A stretch of 64,000 nucleotides of DNA, from NCBI RefSeq assembly GCF_000369805.1, contig NZ_KB850224.1:729924-793923 (forward strand), in the 5' to 3' direction. How positions within the stretch are numbered: the stretch's first letter is position 1; every line of letters starts with the position of its first letter. The notes below the pieces were generated by a model that was not told where the DNA came from, searched no databases, and saw nothing but the letters and a program-made list of their open reading frames with translations. This DNA is from Acinetobacter sp. NIPH 2100. Its GTDB lineage: Bacteria; Pseudomonadota; Gammaproteobacteria; Pseudomonadales; Moraxellaceae. The translations under genes and the position numbers were made by a program. This document shows, piece by piece, positions 43,335 through 52,498 of the stretch.

Positions 43335-43364
43335 TTTATATGCCGTTTGTCGGTTTATAGTCAA
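43335..43364 (-). promoter_or_regulatory. Promoter of the candidate small RNA
   Basis: TTGACT (43364-43359) and TATAAA (43340-43335) are separated by 18 bases on the minus strand, near consensus for sigma-70. Confidence 0.6.
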
Positions 43365-43381
43365 AAAGCAGTTAACAGGAG

Positions 43382-43410
43382 TTGAACATAAAATAACAAA
43401 CAGGTAATTT
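43382..43410 (+). promoter_or_regulatory. Possible filA promoter
   Basis: TTGAAC (43382-43387), a 17-base spacer and TAATTT (43405-43410). It would leave a leader of about 115 bases before filA. Confidence 0.4.
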
Positions 43411-43531
43411 AGTAATTGCTAAGCGAACTACTCAAGGATTGGAAGTTCAAGTTGTCATTTAAGAATAAAACGACCGTGGACAGTTTAGAGTAGTGTAAGT
43501 CAAAAAATAAATGCTCTTGGGAGAGTGCTCA

Positions 43532-44542
43532 ATGAAAATGTTTACTAAACTAGCTTTAGTTTCTTCAATGGCGATTAGCGCAAATGCAATGGCTATGCAG
43601 TCAATGGATGATGCTGCACTAAGCGCTGCAACAGGTCAAGACGGTATCAATATCGGTATCGGTATCTCTAAAGTTGAGATCGAAAAAGTTTTAATTCACG
43701 ATAATGATGGTTTAGCAGCTGGTGGTACAACTGGTGGTACAGCTACAGCAGGTGCGATTGTTATCTCTGGCAATGGTGTTGCTGGTGATGTTAACGAAAC
43801 ACAAGGTGTTGTAATCAGTGCAAATACTGCTGCGCTTCTACCTACATTAAACTTAGCTGACCTTGTGATTGATACTGATGCTGGTACTGGTGCTAATGGC
43901 GCATTCTTGAATGTGGCAGCAAACGTTTCTGGTTTAAATATCAATATCGGTAAAATCAGTGTAGCTAAATCAGGCACTGCAAGCACAACCAGTATTCGTC
44001 GTGGTGCTGTAACAGGCAGTGAAAATGCGATTTTATCTGGTTTAAGCTTAACGACTGGTACAATGACTGCGAATATTCAACTTGGTGCAGCGCCACAAGG
44101 TGCAATGATTAAGTTGAATACAACAATGACTGGTGGTTTAGAAATTAAAAACCTAGGTATTCTTGATAACTCAACTGCTTTAGGTACTAAAGATGGTTCT
44201 TCAGCTGCGAACCGTGCTGCTGGTGAAATTCGTTTAGACAGTATTAAAGTTGCTGATGCAAATGGACAGAATTTGGCTGTCGATGCTGAAATCAGTGTTG
44301 TAGGTAAATCAGGTGCAACCAATGCAACTGCTGGCTATTTACAAATTGTTGGTGGCAAAACTGCACAAGATATCTATATCAATGGTGTATATTTAGGTAG
44401 TAAAAATGGTGGTAGTGCGACGACTCGTGGTACTAACGCAATTGGCGATGTAGAAGTTCAAGGATTACAAACTTATTACAACCCAACACATGCGCCAGGT
44501 GCCGATATTAAAGGTGCTGCAATTACGATTTCTGGTCACTAA
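43532..44542 (+). CDS. filA: FilA, secreted fibre-like protein (DUF6160-type)
   Basis: A 336-residue exported protein, start chosen after the GGGAGAG ribosome binding site. It has a Sec signal peptide (MKMFTKLALVSSMAISANAMA), then a short motif DDAALSAATGQDGINIGIG (about 26-44) that recurs at the N-terminus of DUF6160 proteins annotated as pilus-like. The remainder is cysteine-free, rich in Gly, Ala, Thr, Asn and Ile, and looks like regular beta-strands. Two Gly-Gly pairs at 64-65 and 68-69 (AAGGTTGGT) could be C39 peptidase sites. It is first in the fil locus but has its own terminator, so it may be made in excess over FilB-F. Likely the structural subunit (inference). Confidence 0.82.
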   Translation: MKMFTKLALVSSMAISANAMAMQSMDDAALSAATGQDGINIGIGISKVEIEKVLIHDNDGLAAGGTTGGTATAGAIVISGNGVAGDVNETQGVVISANTAALLPTLNLADLVIDTDAGTGANGAFLNVAANVSGLNINIGKISVAKSGTASTTSIRRGAVTGSENAILSGLSLTTGTMTANIQLGAAPQGAMIKLNTTMTGGLEIKNLGILDNSTALGTKDGSSAANRAAGEIRLDSIKVADANGQNLAVDAEISVVGKSGATNATAGYLQIVGGKTAQDIYINGVYLGSKNGGSATTRGTNAIGDVEVQGLQTYYNPTHAPGADIKGAAITISGH

Positions 44543-44556
44543 CCAGTTATCAAAAC

Positions 44557-44583
44557 AAAAAAAGCGCTTTGTGCGCTTTTTTT
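44557..44583 (+). terminator. Terminator after filA
   Basis: AAAAAAAGCGC-TTTGT-GCGCTTTTTTT lies 14 bases past the filA stop. It separates filA from filB or allows partial readthrough. Confidence 0.88.
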
Positions 44584-44951
44584 GTTTTTTACATACCCTG
44601 TTTAATCGCAAAGTTGAAGGAAAACTTTAGTTTTAATTGATGCTAATTATGGCGTGCTGCCAATGTTATATTATGCCATCAGTATAAATACTTTTATAAA
44701 ATAGATCTGAAAATTCATCAAAATCTAAAAATAATAAAATAAATTGTTGTTATAAAAGTGTGTGCTTAGAGGTATTTTTTGTCAAATTGTAGGTGTAATA
44801 ATAAAAAAAATAACATTCTGTCAAAAATAACTAAAAAAAAGGTGTTTTTTCTTATAAAAAACGTTATCTTCAACATGCAGGGATGGAGTGTCGTAGGCAC
44901 TAAAAATAAAACGAATAAGGCAAGTGTTGCCATTGTTAGAAAAAGAGACTT
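44584..44951 (+). other. AT-rich spacer between filA and filB
   Basis: No gene is seen in these 368 bases. They contain an inverted repeat ATGGC-N21-GCCAT at about 44648-44678 and a small hairpin GGCAAGTGTTGCC about 30 bases before filB. A separate filB promoter is expected here but no clear -35/-10 pair was found. Confidence 0.4.
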
Positions 44952-45785
44952 ATGTTAGAGATCGCTTTAGGCTCGGCATTGATGTATTACTTTACAACGC
45001 AAGCCTTTGAAATAGAAAAAAAACCAGAGGGGTCTGTTTATTATACAGAAACTTTGGATTCTCGTTATCCTTCTTTTACACGTAATCATCGTGAAGCAGT
45101 GGTGATCAAACCAGCTGTAGAAGATCAGTTTAGGGGGATTGTGCGCCAAGCGTATGACTATAGCTGTGGTTCAGCAGCCTTGACGACGCTTTTAAATGGC
45201 TACGGTGGGCTAAAATTAACAGAACAGCAAACAATGAGTGGTCTCCTGCAATACGGTGAGTATCAACGCATCATTGAGCGTCGTAGTTTTTCACTCTTGG
45301 ATATGAAACGCTTTGTCTCCGCTTTAGGGATTAATAGTGGCGGATATCGCGGGGAATTTTCAGATCTTACTGCATTAAAGCAACCCGCAATTGTGCCTAT
45401 TACCTATGCGGGCTTTAAGCATTTTGTTGTATATAAAGCATATAAAAATGGGCGAGTTTATGTTGCGGATCCTGCATTAGGCAATATTAGCTTTGATGAA
45501 ATTCGATTCAAGGAGATTTGGGATAACAATACTTTGTTTATCGTTGATATCCCACAGCAGTATCAGAAGAGCTTACTTGCACTACAAGATTCAGATATGC
45601 GTCACGTTGAAGATGCAACAGTAAATAAATATGCTCTTGCTGAAATTCAATTTCCAACACAGAAATTTGAACGTCTAGCAGATAAGGCTTCAACAATGCG
45701 CCGGGTATTGGATGCTGATACTAATTCGGAAACTTATAACCAACCGATAACGACCTATATGCGCTTATATTACAAGCGGAAGTAA
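44952..45785 (+). CDS. filB: FilB, C39-type cysteine peptidase
   Basis: A 277-residue protein with a short N-terminal hydrophobic segment (about residues 4-16) that could anchor it in the inner membrane or act as a signal. The papain-like C39 domain is complete: oxyanion Gln66 and nucleophile Cys72 (RQAYDYSCGSAALTTLL), His157 (GFKHFVVYKAY) and Asp173 (VYVADPALG). No ABC transporter is fused, unlike bacteriocin exporters; this stand-alone form resembles FapD of the Pseudomonas Fap amyloid operon. C39 enzymes usually cut after Gly-Gly, so FilA is a candidate substrate. About 100 residues after the peptidase domain are of unknown role. Confidence 0.85.
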   Translation: MLEIALGSALMYYFTTQAFEIEKKPEGSVYYTETLDSRYPSFTRNHREAVVIKPAVEDQFRGIVRQAYDYSCGSAALTTLLNGYGGLKLTEQQTMSGLLQYGEYQRIIERRSFSLLDMKRFVSALGINSGGYRGEFSDLTALKQPAIVPITYAGFKHFVVYKAYKNGRVYVADPALGNISFDEIRFKEIWDNNTLFIVDIPQQYQKSLLALQDSDMRHVEDATVNKYALAEIQFPTQKFERLADKASTMRRVLDADTNSETYNQPITTYMRLYYKRK

Positions 45786-45830
45786 GTTTAGAAAAACAGT
45801 AAAAATTAATGTAATAGGATGCAAAGTAAA

Positions 45831-46976
45831 ATGAATCGTACATGGATGAATATGAGTGTGTTAGCGTTAAGTTTAAGCGCAATCACATCAACACTTTACG
45901 CAGCAGAACAGCAATCATCTGTTGATGCAGCATCGTCTCAAACGGATAAGGCAGCAGTTGAGGTATTGGGGAATACAGCAACAGAAAGTCCAGCAGTTGC
46001 AAGCACGGAGAATGCTGTAGTTGCTGAGAACAGCCAAGCGGATCAAGCTGCAAGTGCTTTACAGAAAAAAGAAAGTGATGCGACGCAAGAAACAAATTTA
46101 CAAGAAGTATTTACTTCAAATGAGCGTCAGTATTCTTTAATTAAGAAAGGTATTTTTTCATCTTATTATGATTTGGACTATACCTATTATAGAGATAGTC
46201 GCCTTGATCTGGCGATGAGTGATAGCAATAGTTCTTTATCGAGATTACGTGTTGAAGAGGATGCAAACCACACATTAACCAATACATTTACAGTTCAGTA
46301 TGGTTTATTAGACAATTTGACCTTATCTGCATCGCTTCCTTTTGTTGCAAAAAAAGAGCTATTGAAAGATACAACAACAGCAGGATTGGGTGATATTAAC
46401 TTTGGTGCGCGTTGGGAACCATTTCCATTAAAACAAGGGCGTTTACCTTTGGTTCTGTTTGGTAGTTTGTCAACTAAAACAGGTGATAGCCCTTATGAGG
46501 TAGGGATCGATGAACTATCAACTGGTAAAGGTTACTACTCTGTAGGTGCAGGGGCAAGTACGCGTAAATATATTGATCCAGTCGTTTTATTTGCATCATT
46601 TTCCACAAGTTACGGCTTTAAAGAGTCAGGACTTAATCAGGCTCGAGGGAGTCGAACATTAGAAAGTTTTGACCCTGGTTTAAGCGGTGGTTTCTCATTT
46701 GGCTTTGCTTATTCCTTTAACTATGACGTTTCTTTGACCATGTCATATCAGCAAAGCTTTAATACTGGTGCAAAATTCTATTTCGAAAATAATGAGAGTT
46801 ATAAGTCTGCAGACCAAAGTAGTGCGATGTTGTCATTTGCATTGGGGGTAAGGGTATCTCCTGAAACAATTGTAAATGGTACTGTGGGAATTGGTTTAAC
46901 CGAAGACGCACCAGATGTATCTCTTGGCTTGTCTTTCCCGCTTGATATCATAGGTTTTGGTAAAAAAATTCGTTAA
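45831..46976 (+). CDS. filC: FilC, outer-membrane beta-barrel with N-terminal extension
   Basis: A 381-residue exported protein. The ATG at 45831 has an AGGA about 11 bases upstream; an ATG four codons earlier is adjacent to it and less likely. After a signal peptide (ending LYAAEQ) there is an Ala/Gln/Ser-rich helical stretch to about residue 90, then amphipathic beta strands to the C-terminus (LTNTFTVQYGLLDNLTLSASLPF; VGIGLTEDAPDVSLGLSFPLDI). The C-terminal pattern is that of the phenol-degradation MetA-like outer-membrane family. The layout, helical plug then barrel, matches FapF, the pore of the Fap amyloid system. Function as a FilA export pore is inferred. Confidence 0.78.
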   Translation: MNRTWMNMSVLALSLSAITSTLYAAEQQSSVDAASSQTDKAAVEVLGNTATESPAVASTENAVVAENSQADQAASALQKKESDATQETNLQEVFTSNERQYSLIKKGIFSSYYDLDYTYYRDSRLDLAMSDSNSSLSRLRVEEDANHTLTNTFTVQYGLLDNLTLSASLPFVAKKELLKDTTTAGLGDINFGARWEPFPLKQGRLPLVLFGSLSTKTGDSPYEVGIDELSTGKGYYSVGAGASTRKYIDPVVLFASFSTSYGFKESGLNQARGSRTLESFDPGLSGGFSFGFAYSFNYDVSLTMSYQQSFNTGAKFYFENNESYKSADQSSAMLSFALGVRVSPETIVNGTVGIGLTEDAPDVSLGLSFPLDIIGFGKKIR

Positions 46977-46988
46977 GGAGATGTAATA

Positions 46989-48656
46989 ATGGTGAAAAAC
47001 CTTAAATTATGTCCATTAACGATAGCAATTTTTTTTGCTGGGCTATCGAGTGCGACTCATGCACAACTCGGACAAGACTTATCGGTAGATTTGCGTTCTT
47101 TAGCATTAGGGAATGCGGTAACGGCTGATCCGCCAGGCATTAGTGCAGTTCATTTTAATCCAGCAGCACTTGCGAAGTTGGATGGATTGCAAACAGATGT
47201 CCAGGGGATTTTGGCTAATTTTGCTATTAAGCGAGATTATTCAGCACCTGCAGGTTATAACGTATTTGGTTACTCAGATGACCCGCTTGTTTGTAATGAT
47301 GGGCCTGAAATTGATGCCAATGTTTGTACGGATTATAAAGGTACAGTAAGTGGGGATGTGGAATATGCCAGTATTTATGTGCCTGTTTTAAAGAAAATTG
47401 TAGATTTAGGTCCAAACTCTCCATTGGTCGCGCCAACAGCGGGTATTTCCTATAAACCACCAGGTTCAAAAGTAACCTATGCAACAGCCGTATATGCACC
47501 ACTTGTCGCAGGTTTTGGTGCGGAAGATGGTAATCCAAGTAACTACATGGGGCAACAAGTAGCTTTAGAGCGTATTACCTATTTGTCACCATCATTTGGT
47601 TATCAGGTGAACGATCACTTATATTTAGGTGCTTCATTTGGCATGTCTTATCAAGCGATTGCCATGAAAACAGATTTACGTTTCCCGAACGAATTAATCG
47701 GGGTATTACGTATGGTTGATGAAGTGGTTTGTGGACCATTTAAGGAAAATGGAGATATTATTACGGATCTTTTACTTTTTGGGATGTGTAATGCCAAAGA
47801 GGGAATGAATCCTTTTAGTAAAGTGGGTGCTTTAGATGTTTCACTCGAGCAATCACTTAGCCCAAGTTATAACTTAGGCTTACTTTGGGAACCTACTGAT
47901 GATTTTAGTTTTGGTATGGTGTATCAGAGCGAAGCTAAAATGCGACTACACGGCAAATATTTAATTAATATTGCGAATGCGCCACGAGAGTTAATTGCAG
48001 GCCTAAATTCATCTGCAACGGGGCAAATTCTTGCAGCAATTCTTGGTTTTCCCGGTTATGCTCCAGCGACAGAATCTGGTTTATTGGCAATGGATTTTAA
48101 GTATCCTCAGCATTTTAAAGCCGGCATTAAGTATAAGATTTTACCCGATTTGCAGGTAAATTTTGACTTGGGTTGGACGGACTTTTCAGCATGGGATAAG
48201 TTTAAGTTTGAGTTTGATCGACAAATCTCATTGTTAAAAGTTGCTAAATTATTATCTGCAGACGTGACAGATCGTTCACTTTCCCTACCCTTGAAATTTC
48301 AATCATCTTGGCGTTGGGGGATCGGTTTAGAGTATTCTGCAACAGATCGATTAAAATTACGTATGGGCTATGAGCCACGTACCAGTTCAATTCCTGACGA
48401 TAAACGTAATACCATGGTACCAATTAATAATGCCCAATTATTTGGTTTAGGTATTGGTTACCGTTTTGATCAGGATACCGACTTAGATTTGTCACTCGGT
48501 TTCTTACGCAGCCGTGATGATATTCCAGCCAATACAAGTAGTTTGTCAAACCAAACAGGGGTAAATAATATTTTATTAAACCCTTATGCGGGTTTGAATG
48601 TAAAAACAAATACGAAAGTAACTTTACTTGGGATTAACTACAGAACAAGATGGTAA
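46989..48656 (+). CDS. filD: FilD, FadL/OmpP1-type outer-membrane barrel
   Basis: A 555-residue outer-membrane protein with a Sec signal (cleavage after SSATHA, mature AQLGQDLSVDLRSLALGN) and the FadL-family start with NPAAL (HFNPAALAKLDG, about residues 56-67), where the N-terminal hatch leads into a 14-strand barrel. FadL proteins take up hydrophobic compounds by lateral diffusion. It starts after a GGAG ribosome binding site 12 bases beyond filC, and its stop overlaps the filE start (TAATG or a seven-base overlap). Its role in the fil system is unknown; it is larger than E. coli FadL (446). Confidence 0.85.
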   Translation: MVKNLKLCPLTIAIFFAGLSSATHAQLGQDLSVDLRSLALGNAVTADPPGISAVHFNPAALAKLDGLQTDVQGILANFAIKRDYSAPAGYNVFGYSDDPLVCNDGPEIDANVCTDYKGTVSGDVEYASIYVPVLKKIVDLGPNSPLVAPTAGISYKPPGSKVTYATAVYAPLVAGFGAEDGNPSNYMGQQVALERITYLSPSFGYQVNDHLYLGASFGMSYQAIAMKTDLRFPNELIGVLRMVDEVVCGPFKENGDIITDLLLFGMCNAKEGMNPFSKVGALDVSLEQSLSPSYNLGLLWEPTDDFSFGMVYQSEAKMRLHGKYLINIANAPRELIAGLNSSATGQILAAILGFPGYAPATESGLLAMDFKYPQHFKAGIKYKILPDLQVNFDLGWTDFSAWDKFKFEFDRQISLLKVAKLLSADVTDRSLSLPLKFQSSWRWGIGLEYSATDRLKLRMGYEPRTSSIPDDKRNTMVPINNAQLFGLGIGYRFDQDTDLDLSLGFLRSRDDIPANTSSLSNQTGVNNILLNPYAGLNVKTNTKVTLLGINYRTRW

Positions 48657-49930
48657 TGCAAAAGAAAAGGACTCAAAAATCGACACTTGCTATTTCATTA
48701 TTCTTTTTAATGGTATCAAGTGTTTCGACTGTTTATGCTGATGGTTTCTATACAATTATTGGGCCAGATGGTCGTCCAATGGTTGTGCCTATGAAAGTTG
48801 CAAAAAAAGAACCAGAGCCTGGTAAGCATACACAACAAGTGAATAGTGAAAAACTCCCTCAACCCGTTATTCAAAGTAATAATGCTGAGAAGAAACTTTC
48901 ACCGCCACTTAGTCAGCAAAAAGCAGATGATCTGAAACAATTGGAGTTTAAAAAAAATCAGCTCAATACAGTCAAAAACAAGGAGCAAGTGGGATCTTTA
49001 GAATCACAACCGATTGTCATTCCTAAAGTTGTTGAGCAATCCAATATTACGTCTAAAAACAAAACGAAAGTTCCTGCTATTTTAGAAAAAAAACTTCCTG
49101 CTAAAATTGAAAAGTCAACTGTAACTCAACAAGTAACAACGAATACGTCAGTAATATATAAACCCATCCTTGAGAGTAAATCAGCAGTTGTAGATAAATC
49201 CCAAGTACCACAAACAAACGTAGCTTCAGTTGAAGATGCTCGTATTTCGACTGGATTTAGTCAGGTTGATGGTGTTGACTATGTCAATAATGAGTATTTG
49301 GAAAATCAAGAGTTTAATTTAGAAGGTAAAAAACGATTTTATACCATGCCAGATGGTTCTGGGCGGATGGAAACTGTAGAAAGGAAAAAGGGGGTGAGTC
49401 GTTCAGTCTTAGATAAACTTTTCAATCGAACACAGCAGACAACCGCACCTATCGCACTATCAGGGACATATGTTCGTTTATCCAGCGAAGATTTGAAATC
49501 TGCCTTTGAAAATGATCGTTGCTTTTTAGAGGGTTATAAAAAAAGCATAAAAACCTTATCGTTGAATAAGGATGTCGGATTATGGCCTCGAAAGCCGCTC
49601 AAAGAAAAATTTGAATATGAGATTGTGAAGTTAGATACTGAAATTCAATATATGCAAATGGATTCATATGCATCAAGTAATGATAAACCCGTATATTACT
49701 GGCCTCTGGTTGTATTTTTGGATGAAAAAGGTTGTATAGCTGAAGGTGTTAGTGGTTTTAAGAATAAAAAAACTACGGCAACTGTGTTGCTACATACGGC
49801 AATTCAAGGGGTACTTAAAGTACCGGAACATGTACGATATATAATGATGACACCATTAGCTTCGGCAGTTGATGTTTCTGAACAAGAACTTTCAAATCAA
49901 GGACAGATAAAACTTTCAGTTTTACAGTAA
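48650..49930 (+). CDS. filE: FilE, secreted Lys/Gln-rich protein
   Basis: A 426-residue exported protein with a hydrophobic signal segment (about residues 13-28, ending VYADG). Short motifs FYTIIGPDGRPMVVPMK near residue 33 and FYTMPDGSGRME near 227 look like two copies of one small element. Between them is a Lys/Gln/Ser/Val-rich, probably disordered region. The C-terminal 150 residues are more ordered (YVRLSSEDLKSAFENDRCFLEGY; VFLDEKGCIAEGVSGF). I know no function beyond annotation as a pilus-assembly protein. Two possible starts (48650, 48656) overlap the filD stop, so translation is coupled. Confidence 0.75.
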   Translation: MVMQKKRTQKSTLAISLFFLMVSSVSTVYADGFYTIIGPDGRPMVVPMKVAKKEPEPGKHTQQVNSEKLPQPVIQSNNAEKKLSPPLSQQKADDLKQLEFKKNQLNTVKNKEQVGSLESQPIVIPKVVEQSNITSKNKTKVPAILEKKLPAKIEKSTVTQQVTTNTSVIYKPILESKSAVVDKSQVPQTNVASVEDARISTGFSQVDGVDYVNNEYLENQEFNLEGKKRFYTMPDGSGRMETVERKKGVSRSVLDKLFNRTQQTTAPIALSGTYVRLSSEDLKSAFENDRCFLEGYKKSIKTLSLNKDVGLWPRKPLKEKFEYEIVKLDTEIQYMQMDSYASSNDKPVYYWPLVVFLDEKGCIAEGVSGFKNKKTTATVLLHTAIQGVLKVPEHVRYIMMTPLASAVDVSEQELSNQGQIKLSVLQ

Positions 49931-49953
49931 TGAGAAATTAGGGATAGTTAAGC

Positions 49954-51912
49954 ATGAATAAAAGAATATTATTGCCGTTTACGCTTTCTGCATTAGCACT
50001 CATTTTAAATGGATGTGGTGGCGAGAGTTCAAAAATTAATGAAGATCCGTCACGTGGAGTTGGTGTTACTTCAAGCACAAGTTGTGATGTCAGCTCAGCT
50101 GATTGTTTGGAGTTTGTGATTGACTATCCTATAGCTGGTTTAAATTTTGATTGTAGCAGTGATACGGTTAATCATTTTGCGACAAAGGCTGTTTTAAATA
50201 CAGCTTCTGGCGCATGTAAGTTAGGTGATAATGTCACTTTTTATATTCAAGGTGCTGGCGCGAAAAAAATTAGTTTGGGAACAGTCAAACTTGACAACAT
50301 TACTAAATTGAAAATGGCCACACCACCATTTATTCGATTAATTGATATTGCATCTGGAATGACTGGTAAAGCTCCTGCTTCGTTAAATATGAATGATGAC
50401 ACGATCAAAGTGGCAATGGGGTTGGTTAAAATTTTCCAAGCTATAGGGGTTGAACAAGATGCAAATGTTGTTGGTGATATTCAACCGACGGAGATAACCA
50501 AGGAAAAACGTGATCAGTTGACAGAAATTATAAAAAATATCGGGACGGCTGAATTTATTTCTGGTGAATATGTTGAAATTTTAAAACCTTGGCTTAATTT
50601 AAATCAAGTGAGTGATGAAACAGCATTTAATTTGCTCATACAACTGATCAACATATCAAATACAGGTGTTTGGCAGGCAGATTTGCCATTTCTAAAAGCG
50701 GGTGGATCTGAGACTGCAAGCACCGGTGTTGCTGTGCCAGAAGGTTTCTTTGGTTGCAATAAAGATGATTATTCTAAATGTGTAACTGATAAAACCAATT
50801 TATTGCATTCTATGGGGAATTTTTTACTTTTATCCGATCGTCAGGGATATATCTTAGGTTATGGTCAACAATGGCGTGGTCCGGCATCGATAACAAATGA
50901 TGTCGTTATTGCACCAATTGTACTCAATACAAAAGTTAAACCGCGGAAAATGCAGCTGGATGCTCAGACGGGTTGGTTAAATAGTTTTGATCAGTCAATT
51001 AACGTTGACCATAAGTTAAATTTTAGTCTCAGTAATAATGCGAGCGAAAATTTATCTATTAAGCAAGGTAAAATTCTTAATGGTAATACGGTTGCTGGTA
51101 CGGCTGCACTGTATAGACAGTTGATGAAACTAAAAGATACTGATGTAGTTGATAATAAGCTTATAGGATTATGGGAACAAAGAATTGATGATCAACTTTA
51201 CAAGGGAGCGATTGATATTGTTAAAGTTAGCCCTGTAAGTTATTTGTCAAAAGATATTTTTAAAACAGAAGCGAATGTGAGCTCACAACAGAATTATATA
51301 TTTCCATTATATGCAACATTAACATTTAAGTTTGCAGAGACTAAATACGACCCAGTTGAAGTTGGGATTGTGATCGATGAGCATGGTGATATTCGTACAG
51401 ATATAAAAGCGAATGCTACAGCTACAGACAAGTCTGGTATTTGCGGTACTGTAAAGTCTATTAACGCTGATGGAACTATTACTGATAGTAATGATCAGAT
51501 TCAGTATCGCATTGGTACCACCGGAGCTACTGAGTTCAGCCAAAATGATAAGTCAATTACTGTAAGAATGATTTTATCAAATCCTAAATTTGGCACTGTT
51601 GATGGCGCAATGTTTGGTTTAAATATAACCAAGGGAACAGGCGCTAAAATTAATATTCATAATTTATTAGCTGGCCAGCCAACAGGGATTAACTTAACAA
51701 ATTTAACAAATGAAACTGTTGTTTGGTCTAATACATATGCAGGTTATCAATTAATTTATAATACGACATATGATGAGTTGAAGGATAAGAAGGGTTACAT
51801 TGCTCCTACAGATGAGGAAAGAGACCTAGCCAAAAGATACTCTGGAACGGTAACGATAAGAATTGCTGATCAAAAGATCTCAACATGTAATGCAATTAAA
51901 ACCAAAGCTTAA
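49954..51912 (+). CDS. filF: FilF, large outer-membrane lipoprotein
   Basis: A 652-residue lipoprotein: the signal ends ILNGC with Cys21 as the lipidated residue, followed by GGESS, which favours outer-membrane sorting. The mature part is a mix of beta-rich segments with several cysteines (CDVSSADCLEF). FilF of A. baumannii has been studied as a surface-exposed vaccine antigen and is annotated as a putative pilus assembly protein. It is the last gene of the fil locus, 23 bases after filE, and is followed by a bidirectional terminator. Role inferred: surface anchor or adhesin of the fil structure. Confidence 0.8.
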   Translation: MNKRILLPFTLSALALILNGCGGESSKINEDPSRGVGVTSSTSCDVSSADCLEFVIDYPIAGLNFDCSSDTVNHFATKAVLNTASGACKLGDNVTFYIQGAGAKKISLGTVKLDNITKLKMATPPFIRLIDIASGMTGKAPASLNMNDDTIKVAMGLVKIFQAIGVEQDANVVGDIQPTEITKEKRDQLTEIIKNIGTAEFISGEYVEILKPWLNLNQVSDETAFNLLIQLINISNTGVWQADLPFLKAGGSETASTGVAVPEGFFGCNKDDYSKCVTDKTNLLHSMGNFLLLSDRQGYILGYGQQWRGPASITNDVVIAPIVLNTKVKPRKMQLDAQTGWLNSFDQSINVDHKLNFSLSNNASENLSIKQGKILNGNTVAGTAALYRQLMKLKDTDVVDNKLIGLWEQRIDDQLYKGAIDIVKVSPVSYLSKDIFKTEANVSSQQNYIFPLYATLTFKFAETKYDPVEVGIVIDEHGDIRTDIKANATATDKSGICGTVKSINADGTITDSNDQIQYRIGTTGATEFSQNDKSITVRMILSNPKFGTVDGAMFGLNITKGTGAKINIHNLLAGQPTGINLTNLTNETVVWSNTYAGYQLIYNTTYDELKDKKGYIAPTDEERDLAKRYSGTVTIRIADQKISTCNAIKTKA

Positions 51913-51921
51913 TTACATTAT

Positions 51922-51947
51922 AAAAAGACCGCTTCAGCGGTCTTTTT
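51922..51947. terminator. Bidirectional terminator between filF and the Nudix gene
   Basis: AAAAAGACCGC-TTCA-GCGGTCTTTTT, a perfect 11-bp stem between convergent genes. Confidence 0.9.
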
Positions 51948-51949
51948 AT

Positions 51950-52498
51950 TTAACCCGTATGGTCTAATCGGGTCCCCAAAGTCTCTAAATGTGTTGGAAA
52001 TAATCCACTTTTACGATCAGCAAAATAATGTCTAAGAGTTTGCTCTACACTTGGAAAAGCCAGCTCTGTCCAAGGAATTTCATGTTCTTCAAACAAACGG
52101 CATTCGATACTTTCTTCGCCAGCACCAAATAAACCTTGTTTTAATTGTGCTTTGAATAAGACATAAATTTGTCCAATACGTGGAATATTGTACATACAAT
52201 AGAGTTGTTCAATCTCAACTTCCGCTTCGGCTTCTTCACGGGTTTCTCTTGCGGCACCTTGCTCCATGGTTTCAAACAATTCCATGTAGCCAGCAGGTAA
52301 CGTCCACAAGCCATAACGAGGTTCGATTGCGCGACGACACAGCAAAACTTTATCGTCCCACAGTGCCAATGCGCCACAAATGACCTTGGGGTTTTCATAG
52401 TGAATGTTGCCACAGTGAGTGCAGACAAGTCGTGATTTATGATCACCTATTGGAATTTTTGCTTCAGTTTGATGTCCACATGCAACGCAAAAGCTCAT
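51950..52498 (-). CDS. Nudix hydrolase with N-terminal zinc ribbon
   Basis: A 182-residue Nudix protein. The start at 52498 gives MSFCVACGH; a zinc ribbon with two CxxC pairs (CVACGH and CTHCGN) precedes the Nudix box (AGYMELFETMEQGAARETREEAEAEV, about residues 68-93, with the REXXEE core intact). This layout resembles the shortened relatives of NAD diphosphatase NudC, but it lacks the long N-terminal domain and the SQPWPFPQS-type motif, so the substrate is uncertain; ADP-ribose or NADH-like compounds are possible. It is divergent from a second Nudix gene. Confidence 0.85.
   Translation of the reverse strand: MSFCVACGHQTEAKIPIGDHKSRLVCTHCGNIHYENPKVICGALALWDDKVLLCRRAIEPRYGLWTLPAGYMELFETMEQGAARETREEAEAEVEIEQLYCMYNIPRIGQIYVLFKAQLKQGLFGAGEESIECRLFEEHEIPWTELAFPSVEQTLRHYFADRKSGLFPTHLETLGTRLDHTG

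Noticed and set aside
43137..43364. 75-residue ORF on the minus strand between filA and pabB
   Set aside because: The start is a TTG inside the -35 box of the small RNA promoter, and the AT-rich sequence has no ribosome binding site or protein-like composition.
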